The translations under genes and the position numbers were made by a program. A DNA stretch of 64,000 bases from Bradyrhizobium betae (GTDB lineage: Bacteria; Pseudomonadota; Alphaproteobacteria; Rhizobiales; Xanthobacteraceae): contig NZ_MZXW01000015.1 in NCBI RefSeq assembly GCF_004123905.1, positions 124,001 to 188,000 of the forward strand, read 5' to 3'. Below the pieces are notes generated by a model. The model saw only the letters and a program-made list of their open reading frames with translations, was not told the DNA's origin and made no database searches. Positions 15,268-24,154 of the stretch are shown in pieces (position 1 is the stretch's first letter; the number at the start of each line of letters is the position of its first letter).

Positions 15268-18200
15268 GTGTCGATCTACGTCGCATTGCACCACGTCACG
15301 CATTACAAATACGACCGTCCGATCGATCTTGGCCCGCAGACCATCCGCCTGCGGCCGGCGCCGCACACGCGCACGCCGATCCTGAGCTATTCGCTCAAGG
15401 TCACCCCGGCCAATCATTTCGTGAACTGGCAGCAGGACCCGCAGGGCAACTGGCTCGCACGCTATGTCTTCCCAGAGAAGACGACCGAGCTGAAATTCGA
15501 GGTCGATTTCACGGCGCAGATGACCGTGGTCAACCCGTTCGACTTCTTTGTCGAACCTTATGCGGATGCCTTTCCGTTTGAGTATTCGAAGGATTTGAAG
15601 ACCGAGCTCGCGCCGTATCTCGAGACCATCAAGCCTGATCGCCTGTTCGCAAAATTTCTCGACACAATCCCCCATGAGGCCCCGAACACCGTCAACTTCC
15701 TGGTCGATCTCAACCGCGAGCTCCAGAAGCACGTCCGTTATATCATCCGCATGGAGCCCGGCGTGCAGACGCCGGAGGAGACGCTGTCCTCCGGCGCCGG
15801 ATCGTGCCGCGACTCCGCCTGGCTCCTGATCCAGACCTTCCGCCATCTCGGACTCGCTGCCCGTTTCGTCTCCGGCTATCTGATCCAGATCCGTCCCGAC
15901 ATCGATCCGATCGAGGGACCGCCGGAGGTCGAGAACGATTTCACCGATCTGCACGCCTGGGCCGAGGTCTATCTGCCGGGCGCAGGCTGGATCGGCTTTG
16001 ACGCGACCTCCGGCATGCTCGCGGGCGAGGGCCACGTCCCGGTGGCCGCCACGCCGCATTATCGCTCGGCTGCGCCGATCTCAGGCGGCGCCGGCTTTGC
16101 CGAGGTCGAGTTCGAGTTCGACATGAGCGTGAAGCGCATCCGCGAGGCGCCGCGCATCACAAAGCCGTTCTCCGACGAGTCCTGGACGCGGCTCAACGAT
16201 CTCGGCGAGCAGGTCGATGGCGATCTCGCCGCGCAGGATGTCCGGCTCACGATGGGGGGCGAGCCGACCTTCGTCTCGGTCGACGATCTCGAAGCAGCCG
16301 AATGGAACACCGCGGCCGTCGGTCCGACCAAGCGCGCGCTTGGTGACGATCTGATCCGCCGCCTACACACGCGCTTCGCGCCGGGCGGGCTGCTGCATTA
16401 CGGCGAGGGCAAATGGTATCCCGGCGAAAGCCTGCCGCGCTGGGCCTTTGGCCTGTACTGGCGCAAGGACGGCGTGCCGATCTGGAAGAATACCGATCTG
16501 ATCGCCAAGATCGAAAATCCGCGGCGCGCCGAGGTCAAGGACGCCCGGGCGTTCGTGGAGGGCACCGCGGTGCGGCTCGGGCTCGATCCCGGCTACATCA
16601 TCCCGGCCTATGAGGACACCGCCTACTGGCTCCACAAGGAGGCCGAGCTTCCCGTCAACGTCGATCCTACCGACTCCAAATTAGCTGATCCGGAAGCGCG
16701 CGCGCGCATGGCGCGGGTGTTCGACGAGGGGCTGAGCACGCCGCGGGGGTTCGTGCTGCCGGTGCAGCGCTGGAACGCACCGCCGCGTTGGCGCAGTGAG
16801 CGCTGGCAACTCCGGCGCAATCATCTGTTTTTGATGCCGGGCGATTCACCGCTGGGCTTGCGGTTGCCGATCGGCTCGCTCGGCCATATCCCGCCCAACC
16901 AATATCCCTACATCGTCGAACAGGACCCGATGGAGGCCCGCGGCAAGCTGCCGGTATTCAGCCTTCCGGCGCGTCCGGAATCGCCGCCGAAGGTCGAACC
17001 CGAGCATCTCAACACGTCCGTCCCCGTCCGCACCGCGATGTCGATCGAAGTCCGCCACGGCGTGCTCTGCGCCTTCATGCCGCCGGTCGAGCGCATCGAG
17101 GATTATCTCGAGCTGGTCGCGGCCCTCGAAGCGACTGCCGAAGAGATGCAGATTCAGGTCCACATCGAGGGCTACCCGCCGCCGTTCGATCCGCGCATCG
17201 AGGTGATCAAGGTGACGCCCGACCCTGGTGTCATCGAGGTCAACATCCAGCCGGCCAAGAGCTGGCGCGAGGCGGTCGACATCACCGTCGGGCTCTATGA
17301 GGACGCCGGCAAGACACGCCTCGGCGCCAACCGCTTCCTGGTCGACGGCCGCCACACCGGCACCGGCGGCGGCAATCATGTCGTGATCGGCGGCTCCAGC
17401 CCGCAGGACTCGCCGTTCCTGCGCCGGCCTGATCTCTTGAAGAGCCTCGTGCTGTACTGGCAGCGGCATCCGTCGCTGTCCTATTTCTTCTCGGGTCTTT
17501 TCATCGGCCCGACCAGCCAGGCGCCGCGCATCGACGAAGCGCGCCATGACAGCATCTACGAGCTCGAGATCGCGCTCTCGCACGTGCCGCCGCCGGGCTA
17601 CCAGACGCCGCTGTGGCTGGTGGACCGGCTGTTCCGGCATCTGCTCGTCGACATCACCGGCAACACCCACCGCGCCGAGATCTGCATCGACAAGCTCTAT
17701 TCGCCCGACGGGACCACGGGCCGGCTCGGTCTCGTCGAATTCCGCGCGCTCGAAATGCCGCCCGATCCGCGCATGTCGCTGGCGCAGCAGCTGCTGATCC
17801 GCGCATTGATCGCAAAATTCTGGCGCGAGCCGCAGGCCGGCAAGTTCGTGCGCTGGGGCACCGCGCTGCATGACCGCTTCATGCTGCCGCATTTCATCTG
17901 GGAAGATTTTCAGGACGTGCTCTCCGAGCTGAAGCAATCCGGCTATCCGTTCGATCCCGAATGGTATCTGGCCCAGCTCGAATTCCGCTTCCCCGCCTTT
18001 GGCCGCATCCATCATGGCGGCGTGACGCTGGAACTGCGGCAGGCGCTGGAGCCCTGGCATGTGCTCGGCGAGGAAGGCTCGGCCGGCGGCACCGTGCGCT
18101 ATGTCGACAGCTCGGTCGAGCGGCTCCAGGTGAAGGCGGAGGGCTTCGTCGAGGGCCGCCACATCATCACCTGCAATGGCCGCCGCCTGCCGATGACCTC

Positions 18201-18537
18201 GACCGGCCGCTCGGGCGAAGCCGTGGCCGCCGTCCGCTTCAAGGCCTGGCAGCCGGCCTCCGGCCTGCACCCGACCATTCCGGTCCACGCGCCCCTGACC
18301 TTCGACCTGATCGACACCTGGAACGGCCGCTCGCTCGGCGGCTGCGTTTACCACGTCGCCCATCCCGGCGGCCGCAGCTACGAGACCAAGCCGGTCAACA
18401 CCTATGAGGCCGAGGCCCGGCGGCTGGCGCGCTTCCAGGACCACGGTCATACGCCGGGTCCGATGCAGCCGCCGCCCGAGGAACGCACAAATGAGTTTCC
18501 GCTGACCCTCGACTTGCGGACCCCGCTCCTGCAATGA
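15268..18537 (+). CDS. Transglutaminase-like protease with C-terminal DUF2126
   Basis: A 1089-residue cytoplasmic protein. An N-terminal transglutaminase leader ([12 protein letters not shown], residues 1-80) precedes a transglutaminase core with the triad Cys180 ([10 protein letters not shown]), His229 (LHAWAEVY) and Asp245 (GFDATSG). From about residue 300 to the end it is a DUF2126 region ([39 protein letters not shown] [20 protein letters not shown]). The GTG at 15268 was chosen because the family starts with [11 protein letters not shown]; no ATG is suitable. It is the first of three genes with the ATP-grasp/alpha-E protein and a second transglutaminase. Comparative genomics groups such genes as a predicted peptide ligation and cleavage system; the biochemical role is not established. 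Confidence 0.9.
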   Translation: MSIYVALHHVTHYKYDRPIDLGPQTIRLRPAPHTRTPILSYSLKVTPANHFVNWQQDPQGNWLARYVFPEKTTELKFEVDFTAQMTVVNPFDFFVEPYADAFPFEYSKDLKTELAPYLETIKPDRLFAKFLDTIPHEAPNTVNFLVDLNRELQKHVRYIIRMEPGVQTPEETLSSGAGSCRDSAWLLIQTFRHLGLAARFVSGYLIQIRPDIDPIEGPPEVENDFTDLHAWAEVYLPGAGWIGFDATSGMLAGEGHVPVAATPHYRSAAPISGGAGFAEVEFEFDMSVKRIREAPRITKPFSDESWTRLNDLGEQVDGDLAAQDVRLTMGGEPTFVSVDDLEAAEWNTAAVGPTKRALGDDLIRRLHTRFAPGGLLHYGEGKWYPGESLPRWAFGLYWRKDGVPIWKNTDLIAKIENPRRAEVKDARAFVEGTAVRLGLDPGYIIPAYEDTAYWLHKEAELPVNVDPTDSKLADPEARARMARVFDEGLSTPRGFVLPVQRWNAPPRWRSERWQLRRNHLFLMPGDSPLGLRLPIGSLGHIPPNQYPYIVEQDPMEARGKLPVFSLPARPESPPKVEPEHLNTSVPVRTAMSIEVRHGVLCAFMPPVERIEDYLELVAALEATAEEMQIQVHIEGYPPPFDPRIEVIKVTPDPGVIEVNIQPAKSWREAVDITVGLYEDAGKTRLGANRFLVDGRHTGTGGGNHVVIGGSSPQDSPFLRRPDLLKSLVLYWQRHPSLSYFFSGLFIGPTSQAPRIDEARHDSIYELEIALSHVPPPGYQTPLWLVDRLFRHLLVDITGNTHRAEICIDKLYSPDGTTGRLGLVEFRALEMPPDPRMSLAQQLLIRALIAKFWREPQAGKFVRWGTALHDRFMLPHFIWEDFQDVLSELKQSGYPFDPEWYLAQLEFRFPAFGRIHHGGVTLELRQALEPWHVLGEEGSAGGTVRYVDSSVERLQVKAEGFVEGRHIITCNGRRLPMTSTGRSGEAVAAVRFKAWQPASGLHPTIPVHAPLTFDLIDTWNGRSLGGCVYHVAHPGGRSYETKPVNTYEAEARRLARFQDHGHTPGPMQPPPEERTNEFPLTLDLRTPLLQ

Positions 18538-18564
18538 GTATGAGGGTGGGGCAGGGAGAGGCGC

Positions 18565-21102
18565 ATGGGCGAGGGCGCAGCCGAACAGGACGACAAGGCG
18601 GGTAAGGCGCCAGGACCGCGTGAGGGCCAGCGTGAAGGCCAGCGCCGCCTCGCGCAATGGGTCCGCGACTATCGCCGCCTGCCCGGCATTCCCGACGAGT
18701 TCCTGGGACCTGACGGCGCCCCCCGCGCGGTCTGGAGCCGCTTCTTCGACGCCTTCGGCGCGCTGGCCCCCGACGAGGTCGAGCGGCGCTTCGGCATGGC
18801 CGACCGCCATCTGCGCGAGGCCGGCGTCACCTACCGCGCACCCGGCGACAGCGCCGACAGGCCGTGGTCGATCAGCCATTTGCCGCTCCTGATCGACGAG
18901 GCCGACTGGAAGCAGCTATCCGCCGGGATCACCCAGCGCGCCGAGCTTTTAGAGCTCGTGCTGCGCGACATCTATGGCGAGGGGAAGCTGGTCGCGGAAG
19001 GCGCGCTGCCCGCCGCCGCGATCGCCGGCAGCCCCGAATATCTCCGTCCGGTCTGTGGCGTCGAGCCTCCGGGCGGGCGCTACCTCTCGCTCTATGCCGC
19101 CGACGTCGGCCGCGGCCCCGACGGCCGCTGGTGGGTGCTCGGCGACCGCACGCAGGCGCCATCGGGCGCGGGCTACGCGCTGGAAAACCGCCTGGTGCTC
19201 TCGCGCGCCTTCTCCGATCTCTACAAGTCGATGAACGTGCCGCGCGTCGCGCCGTTCTTCGAAGCGTTCCGCGACTCACTGCGCGCGCGGGCCGATCGCG
19301 ACGAACCGCGCATCGGCGTGCTCTCCCCCGGAAGTTTCAGCGAGACCTATTTCGAGCATGCGACACTGGCGCGCTATCTCGGTTTCCTGCTGGTCGAGGG
19401 CGACGATCTCGCCGTCAGCGACAACCGTATTCACATCCGCACGGTCGCGGGGTTGAAGCGGCTCGACGTGCTGCTCCGCCGCGTCGATTCCAACTCGCTC
19501 GATCCGCTCGAGCTTGATGCCTCCTCGCATCTCGGCGTGCCCGGCCTGATCGACGTGCTGCGCAAGGACGGCGTCGTCGTCGCCAACATGCCGGGCTCTG
19601 GCGTGCTGGAGGCCCGCGCGCTGCTCGGTTTCCTGCCGGCGCTCAGCCGCCGCCTGCTTGGCGAAGAGCTGAAAATGCCGCACATCGCGACCTGGTGGTG
19701 CGGCCAGCGCTCGGCGCGCGACGAGGTGCTGTCGCGGCTCGACGAGGTCGCGATCGAAGGCGCCTATCGGCGCGGCGTGCCCGGCTTGGACGGCAATGGC
19801 CCGGTGCTCGCGAGCGAGCTCGACGCCGACGGGCGCCAGCGCCTGATCGACTCCATCGCCGCGCGCGGCATGGACTATGTCGGCCAGGAGGTGGTGCGGC
19901 TCTCGACCATGCCGGTGTGGGAGCAGGGCCAGCTCACGCCGCGCCCCTTCGTGCTGCGCGTGTTCGCGGCCGCGACGCCGGACGGATGGGCCATCATGCC
20001 CGGCGGCTTCTGCCGGATCGCCGAGAAGACGGATGCGCGCGCGGTGTCGATGGGCGACGGCGCCCGCGCCGCCGACGTCTGGGTGGTCTCGGAGAAGAAG
20101 GTTGCGACCGCGACGTTGTTGCCGGCGACCGACAAGGTGCGCATCCGGCGCATTGCCGGCGTGCTGCCGAGCCGTGCCGCGGACAATCTGTTCTGGCTCG
20201 GCCGCTATCTCGAACGCGCCGAGGCGACGCTGCGGCTGGTGCGCGCGCTGGGCTCGCCAAGCGGCCCCAACAAGGGCACCGCGGCCTCGCTGCAATCGGC
20301 CGAACGCATCCAGCGTCTGCTGGTGGCCTGGGGCGCGATCTCGCAAGCCTCGCGCGCGGCCCCCGCGCGCGTTGTCGCCGAAGCCTTGCAGAGCGAGGAG
20401 CGCTTCGGCTCGGCATTGTCGCTGGTGCGCGCGGCGCAGCGCACGGCGACCTCGTTGCGCGAGCGGCTGTCGCCCGATGCCTGGCAGGTCATCACCGAGA
20501 TGGCCGATCGGCTGGCTCTCGAGGTCGAGGGTGACGACAGCGTGGTCAGCGCGGCCGAGCTGACCTTGCAGGAGCTCGCGAGCTTCGCAGGTCTGGCGCA
20601 GGAGAACATGAACCGCGCCGCCGGCTGGCGTTTCCTCGACGTCGGCCGCCGCACCGAGCGCGCCATCAACACCGCGCGTTTCGCCCGCCAGTTCGCCTAT
20701 GACGAGGCCGGCGACGAGGACCTCGACATCCTGCTGACGCTGGTCGATTCCCAGATCACCTACCGCTCGCGCTATCTGTTGGCGCCGATCCTGGCGCCGG
20801 TGCGCGACCTCGCGGTGCTCGATCCCTATAATCCGCGCTCGGTCGCGTTCCAGGTGACGACGCTGAACGAGCACATCGCAGCACTGCCGAGCCTAAAGGA
20901 GCATGGCCTGATCGAGAAGCCGCAGCGGCTTGCCGTGGCGGTGCAGGCGATGCTCGCCACCGCCGAGGCCGAGAGGCTGGAGGTCAAGACCCTGTTCGCA
21001 CTGGAGCAGGATCTGCTCAGCCTCGCCGAAGCGATCAGTCTCCACTACTTCCCGCACGGCCCCAATGCCAGCCGTCCGGAAAAGCTGACGGGGCTGGCGT
21101 GA
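18565..21102 (+). CDS. Circularly permuted ATP-grasp protein fused to alpha-E domain
   Basis: An 845-residue two-domain protein. Residues about 80-500 are a circularly permuted ATP-grasp domain (YAADVGRGPDGRWWVLGDRTQAPSG in pieces; LSPGSFSETYFEHATLARYLGF; EGDDLAV; PFVLRVFA). Such domains are predicted to ligate an amino group to a carboxylate using ATP. Residues about 525-835 are the all-helical alpha-E domain (AGVLPSRAADNLFWLGRYLERAEATLRL; WRFLDVGRRTERA). In many genomes the two domains are separate neighbouring genes; here they are one protein. The 3' end overlaps the next gene by 4 bases. Partner logic suggests that it makes a peptide or amide which the transglutaminase-type peptidases process; this is a prediction. 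Confidence 0.9.
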   Translation: MGEGAAEQDDKAGKAPGPREGQREGQRRLAQWVRDYRRLPGIPDEFLGPDGAPRAVWSRFFDAFGALAPDEVERRFGMADRHLREAGVTYRAPGDSADRPWSISHLPLLIDEADWKQLSAGITQRAELLELVLRDIYGEGKLVAEGALPAAAIAGSPEYLRPVCGVEPPGGRYLSLYAADVGRGPDGRWWVLGDRTQAPSGAGYALENRLVLSRAFSDLYKSMNVPRVAPFFEAFRDSLRARADRDEPRIGVLSPGSFSETYFEHATLARYLGFLLVEGDDLAVSDNRIHIRTVAGLKRLDVLLRRVDSNSLDPLELDASSHLGVPGLIDVLRKDGVVVANMPGSGVLEARALLGFLPALSRRLLGEELKMPHIATWWCGQRSARDEVLSRLDEVAIEGAYRRGVPGLDGNGPVLASELDADGRQRLIDSIAARGMDYVGQEVVRLSTMPVWEQGQLTPRPFVLRVFAAATPDGWAIMPGGFCRIAEKTDARAVSMGDGARAADVWVVSEKKVATATLLPATDKVRIRRIAGVLPSRAADNLFWLGRYLERAEATLRLVRALGSPSGPNKGTAASLQSAERIQRLLVAWGAISQASRAAPARVVAEALQSEERFGSALSLVRAAQRTATSLRERLSPDAWQVITEMADRLALEVEGDDSVVSAAELTLQELASFAGLAQENMNRAAGWRFLDVGRRTERAINTARFARQFAYDEAGDEDLDILLTLVDSQITYRSRYLLAPILAPVRDLAVLDPYNPRSVAFQVTTLNEHIAALPSLKEHGLIEKPQRLAVAVQAMLATAEAERLEVKTLFALEQDLLSLAEAISLHYFPHGPNASRPEKLTGLA

Positions 21103-21977
21103 TCTACGACATCCGGCACGTCACGACTTATGAATATGAGAGCCCGGTCAGCTTCGCCCGCTGCACGCTGCGGCTGGAGCCGAGAGGCGGCAATGGCCAG
21201 GAGCTGATCTCGCACCATGTCGAGATTCGTCCGCGTCCGGCCGAGCGCCATGTCCGGCGCGACTTCTTCGGTACGCTGACCGAGAGCGTGGTGATTGAGG
21301 CCGCGCATCGCACTTTGCGCATCGATTCACGTTCGCGTGTCTCGATCTCGCGCAAGCCGCCCGCGCGCGACGCTGCAAGCCCGTCCTGGGAAAGTATCCG
21401 CGATATCGCGTTCGAGGCGACGAGCCTCGGGCCGTCCTCGCCGGTCGGCTACGTCTTTGCGAGCCCGCTGGTCCCGGTGCTGCGTCCGGTCAGCGCTTAT
21501 GCAGCCGCGAGCTTTGCCTCCGGCGCCGGCATCCTCGCCGGCGCCGTCGATCTGATGCATCGCATCCGCACCGAATTCCGCTACGATCCCAAGGCTACCG
21601 TGATCTCGACGCCTCTCAACGAGGTCTTCGACAAGCGCCACGGCGTCTGTCAGGATTTTGCCCACGTGATGATCGCGGGCCTGCGCGGGCTCGGTCTGCC
21701 TGCGGCCTATGTCAGCGGCTATCTGCGCACCATTCCGCCGGCGGGGCAGCCGCGTTTGCAAGGCGCCGATGCCACCCATGCCTGGGTGTCGCTGTGGTGC
21801 GGGACGGAGCTTGGCTGGATCGATTTCGATCCGACCAACGATCTCCTCGTCGCCAACGACCATATCGTGCTCGCGGTGGCGCGCGACTTTTCCGACGTCT
21901 CGCCGGTCGATGGCATCATCGTCGGTTCGCCGAAGCAGAAGCTTGGCGTCGCCGTGGACGTGCTGCTGGTGGAGTGA
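21099..21977 (+). CDS. Transglutaminase-like cysteine peptidase family protein
   Basis: A 292-residue protein with a transglutaminase N-terminal beta region (YDIRHVTTYEYESPVSFARC) and core domain. The triad is visible as Cys184 (HGVCQDFAHVM), His227 (ATHAWVSLW) and Asp244 (WIDFDPTND). The GTG start overlaps the previous stop (GTGA), so it is translationally coupled to the ATP-grasp/alpha-E gene. Bacterial members act as peptidases or amidotransferases. It is the second transglutaminase of this three-gene set and lacks DUF2126. The closing RDFSDVSPVDGIIVG is typical of the family. Confidence 0.92.
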   Translation: MIYDIRHVTTYEYESPVSFARCTLRLEPRGGNGQELISHHVEIRPRPAERHVRRDFFGTLTESVVIEAAHRTLRIDSRSRVSISRKPPARDAASPSWESIRDIAFEATSLGPSSPVGYVFASPLVPVLRPVSAYAAASFASGAGILAGAVDLMHRIRTEFRYDPKATVISTPLNEVFDKRHGVCQDFAHVMIAGLRGLGLPAAYVSGYLRTIPPAGQPRLQGADATHAWVSLWCGTELGWIDFDPTNDLLVANDHIVLAVARDFSDVSPVDGIIVGSPKQKLGVAVDVLLVE

Positions 21978-22190
21978 GCCTGTCTTGCCGGCCCGGCCCG
22001 GCGCCGTTTGCCGCCGGGTGTATCGAGCCGTCGCCGCAACAGGGATGTCGCAGAGCACAACAACAACATTTTTCATCCCGGGATTTGGTCACTCGGCCCA
22101 AGATGGGCTATGCTTGTGCTGGCGTCGAGGACAGAACATGAGACGTCGGGAAATTGGCGTGGGACACCACCGACTAGCGGGGCTGCATCC

Positions 22191-23018
22191 ATGATCACGT
22201 TACCGAGACTGGCGGCCGAATCCCTGGAGAAGAGGTTGGGCTCGTTCATGCGTCGTCGGTTTGGCGAGCCTTCCGCAAACATCGTCGAGAGTGCGACCCG
22301 CACTGCGATGGAGTGCATCGGCAACAGCGATGCGCTCTATCACAATATCGAGCATACGATGCTCGTGACCTTGGCGGCCCATTGCATCCTTAGTGGCCGA
22401 TATCTCCATACGCATTTGGAGGCAGAGGATTACGTCCACATCCTGATCGCCTGCCTTGCCCACGACATCGGGTATGTCCGGGGCTTGTTCGAGGAGGATG
22501 ACATCGATGGCTTCGTGATCGATGCGGCCGGTACCAAGGTCTCACTGCCGCGCGGCGCATCGGACGCCAGCCTGATGATGTATCACGTCGATCGTTCCAA
22601 GCTTTATGTGACGCGGAGGCTGCAACATATTCCAGGACTCGATCCGGAACGCGTTGCCCGTGCCATCGAGGGCACCCGCTTCCCGGCCCGGGAAGGGCAG
22701 GAGTATGACGACGACGCCTCGATCCTGCGCGCCGCCGATTTCATCGGCCAGCTCGGCGATCCCAATTATCTGCGCAAGGCCAATGCGCTGTACTACGAGT
22801 TCGAGGAAGTCGGCATGAATCGGCAGCTCGGCTACGACTCGCCGGCCGACATCGTGAACCGCTATCCGCAATTCTATTGGAACAGCGTCGCACCGCACAT
22901 CCAGACCGAGATCGGCTATCTCAACAAGACCGAGATCGGCCGGCAGTGGATTGCCAACCTCTACAGCAACGTCTTCCGCGCCGAGCGCGACATCTCGCTG
23001 TCCGGGCCGCAGAAATAG
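22191..23018 (+). CDS. HD-domain metal-dependent phosphohydrolase-like protein
   Basis: A 275-residue protein whose central part has HD-superfamily ligands: His in YHNIEHTMLV, the HD pair in CLAHDIGYVRG, and a distal Asp in ILRAADFIGQLGD. Such enzymes hydrolyse phosphate esters or cyclic nucleotides; no partner domain (GGDEF, REC) is present, so the substrate is unknown. The start at MITLPRLAAE is chosen because the upstream extension is not protein-like. It is 213 bp after the transglutaminase gene on the same strand, so co-transcription is possible but not shown. Confidence 0.8.
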   Translation: MITLPRLAAESLEKRLGSFMRRRFGEPSANIVESATRTAMECIGNSDALYHNIEHTMLVTLAAHCILSGRYLHTHLEAEDYVHILIACLAHDIGYVRGLFEEDDIDGFVIDAAGTKVSLPRGASDASLMMYHVDRSKLYVTRRLQHIPGLDPERVARAIEGTRFPAREGQEYDDDASILRAADFIGQLGDPNYLRKANALYYEFEEVGMNRQLGYDSPADIVNRYPQFYWNSVAPHIQTEIGYLNKTEIGRQWIANLYSNVFRAERDISLSGPQK

Positions 23019-23028
23019 GCTTGGCCTT

Positions 23029-23117
23029 GTAGTCCGGATGGAGCGCAGCGCATTCCGGGGCCGCTTTGTCCGCGGATGGACCGTCCCGGATTACGCTTTC
23101 GCTCCATCCGGGCTACG
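23029..23117. repeat. GTAGTCCGGATGG...CCATCCGGGCTAC palindrome, copy 2
   Basis: An 89-bp element starting GTAGTCCGGATGGAGCGCAG and ending GCTCCATCCGGGCTACG, with an internal GTCCCGGATTACG. It shares the GGAGCGCAGCGC core with the copy at 15097. It lies directly before the alpha/beta hydrolase gene and is the reason the long upstream extension of that reading frame was rejected. Confidence 0.8.
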
Positions 23118-23143
23118 ACCTCGCAAAACTCCGTGAGCAAATC

Positions 23144-24037
23144 ATGCAACAAAAAACCGTCACCACGGATGTTCTCGACATCGCCTATCTCGACTACGGC
23201 GCGCCGGATGGCTGGCCCTGCATCATGGGCCACGGCTTTCCCTACGACGTTAACGCCTATGCCGCGACTGCGCCGCTGCTCGCGCAGGCGGGCGCGCGGG
23301 TGCTGGTGCCCTGGCTGCGCGGTTACGGGCCGACGCGCTTCCGTTCCGCGTCGACCTTGCGCTCCGGCGAGCAGGCGGCACTGGGCGCCGATCTGCTTGC
23401 CTTCATGGACGCGCTGGGCATCGAGCGCGCGGTCGTCGGCGGTTACGACTGGGGTGGGCGTGCGGCCTGCGTGGTCTCGGCGTTGTATCCCGAGCGCGTG
23501 GTCGGGCTCGTCTCGGGCAATTCCTACAACATCCAGAACATCGCGCGCGCGATGGAGCCGGCCTCGCCGCCGGAGGAGGCCGCGCTCTGGTATCAATATC
23601 TCTTTCACAACGAGCGCGGCCGCCGCGCGCTGGAGCGCAACCGCCGCGGCTTTGCCCGCCAGCTCTGGTCGATGTGGTCGCCGACATGGGCGTTCGACGA
23701 CGCGACGTTCGAGACAAGCGCTGTGTCGTTCGACAATCCCGATTTCGTCGATGTCGTGATCCACTCCTACCGCCACCGCTACGCGCTGGTCCAAGGCGAT
23801 CCCGCCTATGCCGGAATCGAGGCGAAGCTGGCCGCGCAGCCCCAGGTCGGCGTCCCGACGATTGCGATCGACGGCGACAGCGACGGCGTCAATCCCGGTA
23901 CCGCGCACCATGCGCGCAAGTTCGAGGGCTTTTTCGAGCGGCGCGTGTTCGCAGGCGCCGGTCATAACCTGCCGCAGGAACGGCCCGCCGAATGGGCGCA
24001 GGCCGTGCTCGACCTGCGCAAGGCGGCGCTACAATAG
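23144..24037 (+). CDS. Alpha/beta hydrolase, epoxide hydrolase/dehalogenase-like
   Basis: A 297-residue alpha/beta hydrolase. The oxyanion region is MGHGFPYDV, the nucleophile elbow is GGYDWGGRA with aspartate as nucleophile (as in epoxide hydrolases and haloalkane dehalogenases, not esterases), and the catalytic His lies in GAGHNLPQE. The cap domain has WYQYLFHNERGR. The ATG at 23144 is preferred; 26 in-frame codons before it fall inside a repeat. The substrate cannot be predicted. No obvious operon partner is present. Confidence 0.88.
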   Translation: MQQKTVTTDVLDIAYLDYGAPDGWPCIMGHGFPYDVNAYAATAPLLAQAGARVLVPWLRGYGPTRFRSASTLRSGEQAALGADLLAFMDALGIERAVVGGYDWGGRAACVVSALYPERVVGLVSGNSYNIQNIARAMEPASPPEEAALWYQYLFHNERGRRALERNRRGFARQLWSMWSPTWAFDDATFETSAVSFDNPDFVDVVIHSYRHRYALVQGDPAYAGIEAKLAAQPQVGVPTIAIDGDSDGVNPGTAHHARKFEGFFERRVFAGAGHNLPQERPAEWAQAVLDLRKAALQ

Positions 24038-24154
24038 GCTTTCGCGCGCCGTCCCGCACGTATAGATTGCGTGCGGTGCAGAAGATGGCGAAAAATTGCA
24101 GACCTTGATTCGCATCGTTCGTTGTTCCGACGCGATATTCCCCGCGGTGGCGAT

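Noticed and set aside
16846..18879. A 677-codon frame antisense to the DUF2126 region
   Set aside because: It spans two unrelated plus-strand genes and shows no domain pattern.
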